Source: Candidatus Aminicenantota bacterium
GTDB lineage: Bacteria > Acidobacteriota > Aminicenantia > Aminicenantales > Saccharicenantaceae
Reading direction: 5' to 3'
Assembly (NCBI GenBank): GCA_011048485.1
Contig: DSDX01000315.1
Span: 1 to 7,285, forward strand
Length of the DNA: 7,285 nt
In this document: positions 4,636-7,285 of the stretch, one piece after another
Layout: each line of letters opens with the position of its first letter
Position numbering within the stretch: position 1 is the first letter of the stretch
Translations under genes and position numbers: made by a program
The notes under the pieces: generated by a model
Database searches by the model: none
What the model was told of the DNA's origin: nothing
The model's input: only the letters and a program-made list of their open reading frames with translations

Positions 4636-7285
4636 CTAGAATTCGAAGCGGACCCCGAGCCGCATGACGCGCGGGTTGAGGACCTCGTTGGCGAGCCGGT
4701 TCGTGGGATTGGGGGCGTATTCCTCGGTATCCACGTAGTAAGTGCCGAGGTAGGCGTCGTAGGCCCTGTTGACCACGGCCGAGTTGAGCAGGTTGAAGAT
4801 GTCGGCCATGACGACCATCCGGCCGGGGCCTAGGGAAAAGCTCTTCTCGAGCCGGAGGCTGAGGTTGCCGAGGGCCGGCAGCCTATCCTTGGTCAGGCTC
4901 TGGAGGTAGACGACGGAGGACCGGTACGGGCCCGGCCAGGATCCCGGGTCGGCGTAGGCCAGGACGATGTAATTCGGGATCTTCCAGCCCTCCCGTGCCA
5001 AGAACGTCGCCGCGACGCTGAATCCCGCCGGAAGCTGGTAAAGGCCGCTGACCTTGGCGATCCAGCGGGCGTGCATCTGGACGTCGGCCTTGCCTGCGCT
5101 CCCCGTCCCCTGGTTGCCGTAGGGCTTGCCGTCGAGGGCCCATTGGTTGGTCGGATCGATGAAGGACTCGCCCCAGTGGACGCGCTGGTCCTGGAGCGTC
5201 AGCGAGGCGTTCATGAACCAGCGCTTGGACAGCCGCTTTGTGACGGCCAGGTCGAGCCCGACATAGCTCCGGTAGGAATCGCTCTTATCGACCAGGCGAT
5301 AGGGCGTATCGCCTGGGAAGTCCTCGACCGGGAGGTACCAGGACCGCCCGCCGGCGTCGCCGAGATCGATCGTCGTGTCCTCGTCGACCGTGATCGTGTC
5401 GGGCACGGTCCCGGCGACCGTGTACCAGGTCCCGGTGTTGTCGATGACCAGGTCCGGGGTCGAGGGATAGAGGTCGGCCGGGTAGAAGAACTTGGCCCAG
5501 TCGAATCGGTCGTAGCGCCGGTACGTGATCGCCGCGGAGGCGGCCAGGTCGGGCCCGAGCTCCTTCTCGAGGCTGAGCATGACCTCCCGGGTCCGGGGCG
5601 AGGTCTTGACGTTCCTGGCCTCCGGATCGATGTCGCTGCGGAAGAACGTCGTCAGGCTGTCGTAGTTGACGGCCTCGCGGTCCTCCCAGTCGTAACCCGC
5701 GTAGTTCCCGGCCAGGTAGGCGTCGCCCTCGAACCCGCCCTCGACCGCTTCCAGGGCCTCGGCCGTGAGGCCTCCGCCCGACGCGAAAAGGGCGTAGAGC
5801 TGGTTCGGCGCCTCGGGGTGGGCCGGCGAGTATTTCCAGAAGACCTCCGTAAGGTCGATCACGGAGTCCTCGTCGGCGTCGTTCCACCAGAAGTTCAGGT
5901 TCCCGGCGATGCCCAGCGGGCGGGGGACGTTGGCCCCCGCGGCGAGGATGTCGCCGTATTGGGCCAGGGCCAGCTTGAGCACCGTCCGGCCGTCGCCTTT
6001 GAGGTCCCAGCTCAGGCCGATCCGCGGCGACCAGGTGCTCCATTCGTATTTCGGGTCGATCGCCTTGATCGAAAGCGACGGGAAGACCGCTTGGAGATTG
6101 GTCATGGTATCGCTGGCGAAAGCGTTCGTCCAGCCCGAGACGACCGTGCTCAGGCCGACGGACCCGGACGAGGGCTCCTGGTAGTCGTAGCGCAGGCCCA
6201 GCTGCAGGGTGAGCCGGCCCGAGGTCATCGTGTCCTGGAGGTAGGCGGACGACCGCTTCACGCGGTCGGACCGTCTGTTCTCCCTTTCGATGGCGACGTA
6301 TTGCCAGTCCGCCGGCGGGACGACGAGGCCCTCGCCCAGGTCGATCAAGGGCTCGGTCAGGTTCCTGAGGATCCGGTAATTCTGGGCGTAGCCGGCGTCG
6401 CTGTTCTGGGTCCAGTTGGAGAACTCGACGCCGCCCTTGATCTCGTGGTCCAGGCCCAGGAGATCGTCCCGGAAAAGCGTGGCCGAGACCTGCAGGGCCC
6501 CGTTCTCCTGGATGACCTCGCTGTAGTCCCAGGACTTGTTCAGGTCGTCCGAGAAGGCGACATAGCGGCCTTCGGAGACGTCGAAGACGACGGGATTGGT
6601 CAGGTCCGGGTCGACCATGGGCTTGGTCCGCTGGCCGGTCCGGGTCCACACGTACTTGGCCGAGAGGGTGAACGAACGGCCGAAAGACTGCGAGTCCTGG
6701 ATCTTGCCGATCGGGCCGCCCAGCCGGTAGAGGCCCGACAGACGGTCGCCCTCGGGCTTGGCGAACCCGGAGTTGACGCCGTACCGGTCCTTGGCGCTGG
6801 TCATGAAGAAGGCCTCGAAGGAGTTGCCGCGGAAAGGCTCGGCGTTGAGCTTGAAGCCGGCGTTGCTGTAGAGCGCCCGATCGGGGGTGTCGAGGATCGT
6901 GTAGGTGAAGACGTCCTGGGCCCCGTAGGCGCCCCAGAGCCAGAGCCTGTTCTTAAAGATGGGACCGCCGACGTTGAAGCCGTAGTCCGTGATCCGCTCG
7001 ATGCGGTTCGTGTTCGAGACGCCCTCGTCCCGGAGGGCGTCGGTCAGGTTGCCGGCCTGGAACGCGTTGTCGGTCAGATAGAGCCTGGCCGAGCCGCCGA
7101 GCGCGTTGCCGCCGCGCCGGGTCAGGATGTTCACGGCGATGCCGCCCGTCGGCTGGGTGACGTCGGCCGCGCCGCCGGTCGTGACCGCGATGGCCTCGAT
7201 CGCGTCGAAGTCGAAGCGGACCGTGGAGGCGCCGAGTTCGACCGGATCGGTGACATCGATGCCGTCGATGGCCCAGGTATTGGCC
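4636..7285 (-). CDS. TonB-dependent receptor, Oar-like (partial, N-terminus missing)
   Basis: Outer-membrane beta-barrel importer driven by TonB-ExbBD; the substrate cannot be read from sequence. About 882 residues are visible. The reading frame stays open to the right edge, so signal peptide, TonB box and any N-terminal carboxypeptidase-regulatory-like domain lie outside. The visible part opens in the plug (ANTWAIDGIDVTDP, then IEAIAVTTGGAADVTQPTGG, residues 1-50) and continues NILTRRGG. The barrel follows, with GGPIFKNRLWLWGAY near 106-120, WSPRIGLSW near 418-426, and many alternating aromatic and polar strands. The end is typical of the family: LEKSFSLG.GRMVVMADIFNLLNSAVV, then MRLGVRFEF with C-terminal Phe. 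An internal GTG near 7134 is not the start; it falls inside the conserved plug. One loop carries an EF-hand-like motif. The gene converges on gatD and shows no evident link to it. Confidence 0.93.
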   Translation of the reverse strand, partial: ANTWAIDGIDVTDPVELGASTVRFDFDAIEAIAVTTGGAADVTQPTGGIAVNILTRRGGNALGGSARLYLTDNAFQAGNLTDALRDEGVSNTNRIERITDYGFNVGGPIFKNRLWLWGAYGAQDVFTYTILDTPDRALYSNAGFKLNAEPFRGNSFEAFFMTSAKDRYGVNSGFAKPEGDRLSGLYRLGGPIGKIQDSQSFGRSFTLSAKYVWTRTGQRTKPMVDPDLTNPVVFDVSEGRYVAFSDDLNKSWDYSEVIQENGALQVSATLFRDDLLGLDHEIKGGVEFSNWTQNSDAGYAQNYRILRNLTEPLIDLGEGLVVPPADWQYVAIERENRRSDRVKRSSAYLQDTMTSGRLTLQLGLRYDYQEPSSGSVGLSTVVSGWTNAFASDTMTNLQAVFPSLSIKAIDPKYEWSTWSPRIGLSWDLKGDGRTVLKLALAQYGDILAAGANVPRPLGIAGNLNFWWNDADEDSVIDLTEVFWKYSPAHPEAPNQLYALFASGGGLTAEALEAVEGGFEGDAYLAGNYAGYDWEDREAVNYDSLTTFFRSDIDPEARNVKTSPRTREVMLSLEKELGPDLAASAAITYRRYDRFDWAKFFYPADLYPSTPDLVIDNTGTWYTVAGTVPDTITVDEDTTIDLGDAGGRSWYLPVEDFPGDTPYRLVDKSDSYRSYVGLDLAVTKRLSKRWFMNASLTLQDQRVHWGESFIDPTNQWALDGKPYGNQGTGSAGKADVQMHARWIAKVSGLYQLPAGFSVAATFLAREGWKIPNYIVLAYADPGSWPGPYRSSVVYLQSLTKDRLPALGNLSLRLEKSFSLGPGRMVVMADIFNLLNSAVVNRAYDAYLGTYYVDTEEYAPNPTNRLANEVLNPRVMRLGVRFEF
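5845..5880 (-). other. EF-hand-like calcium loop within the TonB-dependent receptor
   Basis: The twelve residues DADEDSVIDLTE have acidic residues at positions 1, 3, 5, 9 and 12 and Ile at 8, matching the EF-hand/dockerin loop pattern except that position 6 is Ser rather than Gly. They lie between a predicted barrel strand (LGIAGNLNFWWN) and an aromatic segment (VFWKY), probably in an extracellular loop. Calcium binding is inferred from the pattern alone. Confidence 0.5.

Noticed and set aside
4634..4646. TCTAGAATTC, adjacent restriction-site sequences suggesting a cloning scar
   Set aside because: These bases encode the natural receptor C-terminus RFEF and its TAG stop, as expected for an outer-membrane barrel.
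5285..6649. Long open frame (454 codons) in another minus-strand frame of the receptor
   Set aside because: Arg/Pro/Gly-rich shadow frame without family motifs; the barrel motifs are in the receptor frame.
7132..7134. GTG as the true start of the receptor gene
   Set aside because: The same frame continues upstream to the window edge with conserved plug sequence (IDGIDVTDP, VTTGGAADVTQPTGG), so this is an internal Val codon.

Overview
The window is GC-rich bacterial DNA with strong G/C bias at third codon positions. It holds four recognisable genes and two short gaps. Order: a membrane pyrophosphatase (minus, start at 1072, C-terminal half beyond the left edge); a divergent promoter gap (1073-1193); gatE then gatD (plus, 1194-4510), the two subunits of Glu-tRNA(Gln) amidotransferase GatDE; a convergent gap with two inverted repeats (4511-4635); and a TonB-dependent receptor of the Oar-like type (minus, ending at 4636, N-terminus beyond the right edge).

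The receptor has a plug, a long beta-barrel and a C-terminal Phe, so the host has an outer membrane and is a bacterium. Its style (the TGGAAD plug motif, a GGPIFKNRLW motif, an EF-hand-like loop, a long C-terminal barrel) resembles the large receptor families of Acidobacteriota and Candidatus Aminicenantes. That placement is inference from pattern memory only. Codon bias looks the same in all four genes, so nothing suggests a chimeric contig or a very recent transfer.

The notable point is gatE-gatD. GatDE is described as the archaeal enzyme that converts Glu-tRNA(Gln) to Gln-tRNA(Gln); bacteria normally use GatCAB. Here both subunits look intact. GatE has the GatB-like kinase core, the AspRS-like (GAD) insertion and the YqeY-like tail. 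GatD has the N-terminal small barrel and the full asparaginase-type catalytic set. The genes overlap by one base (TGATG), as expected for translationally coupled subunits of one complex. In use, GatD would release ammonia from Gln or Asn, and GatE would phosphorylate the Glu on tRNA(Gln) and amidate it. Because the pair is complete and has host-like composition, it is probably a functional, long-resident acquisition.

The pyrophosphatase couples PPi hydrolysis to ion pumping across the inner membrane. Aminoacyl-tRNA synthesis is one source of PPi, but the divergent arrangement alone does not show a functional link. The two genes have separate predicted promoters packed into an AT-richer gap of about 120 bp. 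The receptor looks like an unrelated neighbour. No RNA genes, CRISPR arrays, mobile elements or long repeats were seen.
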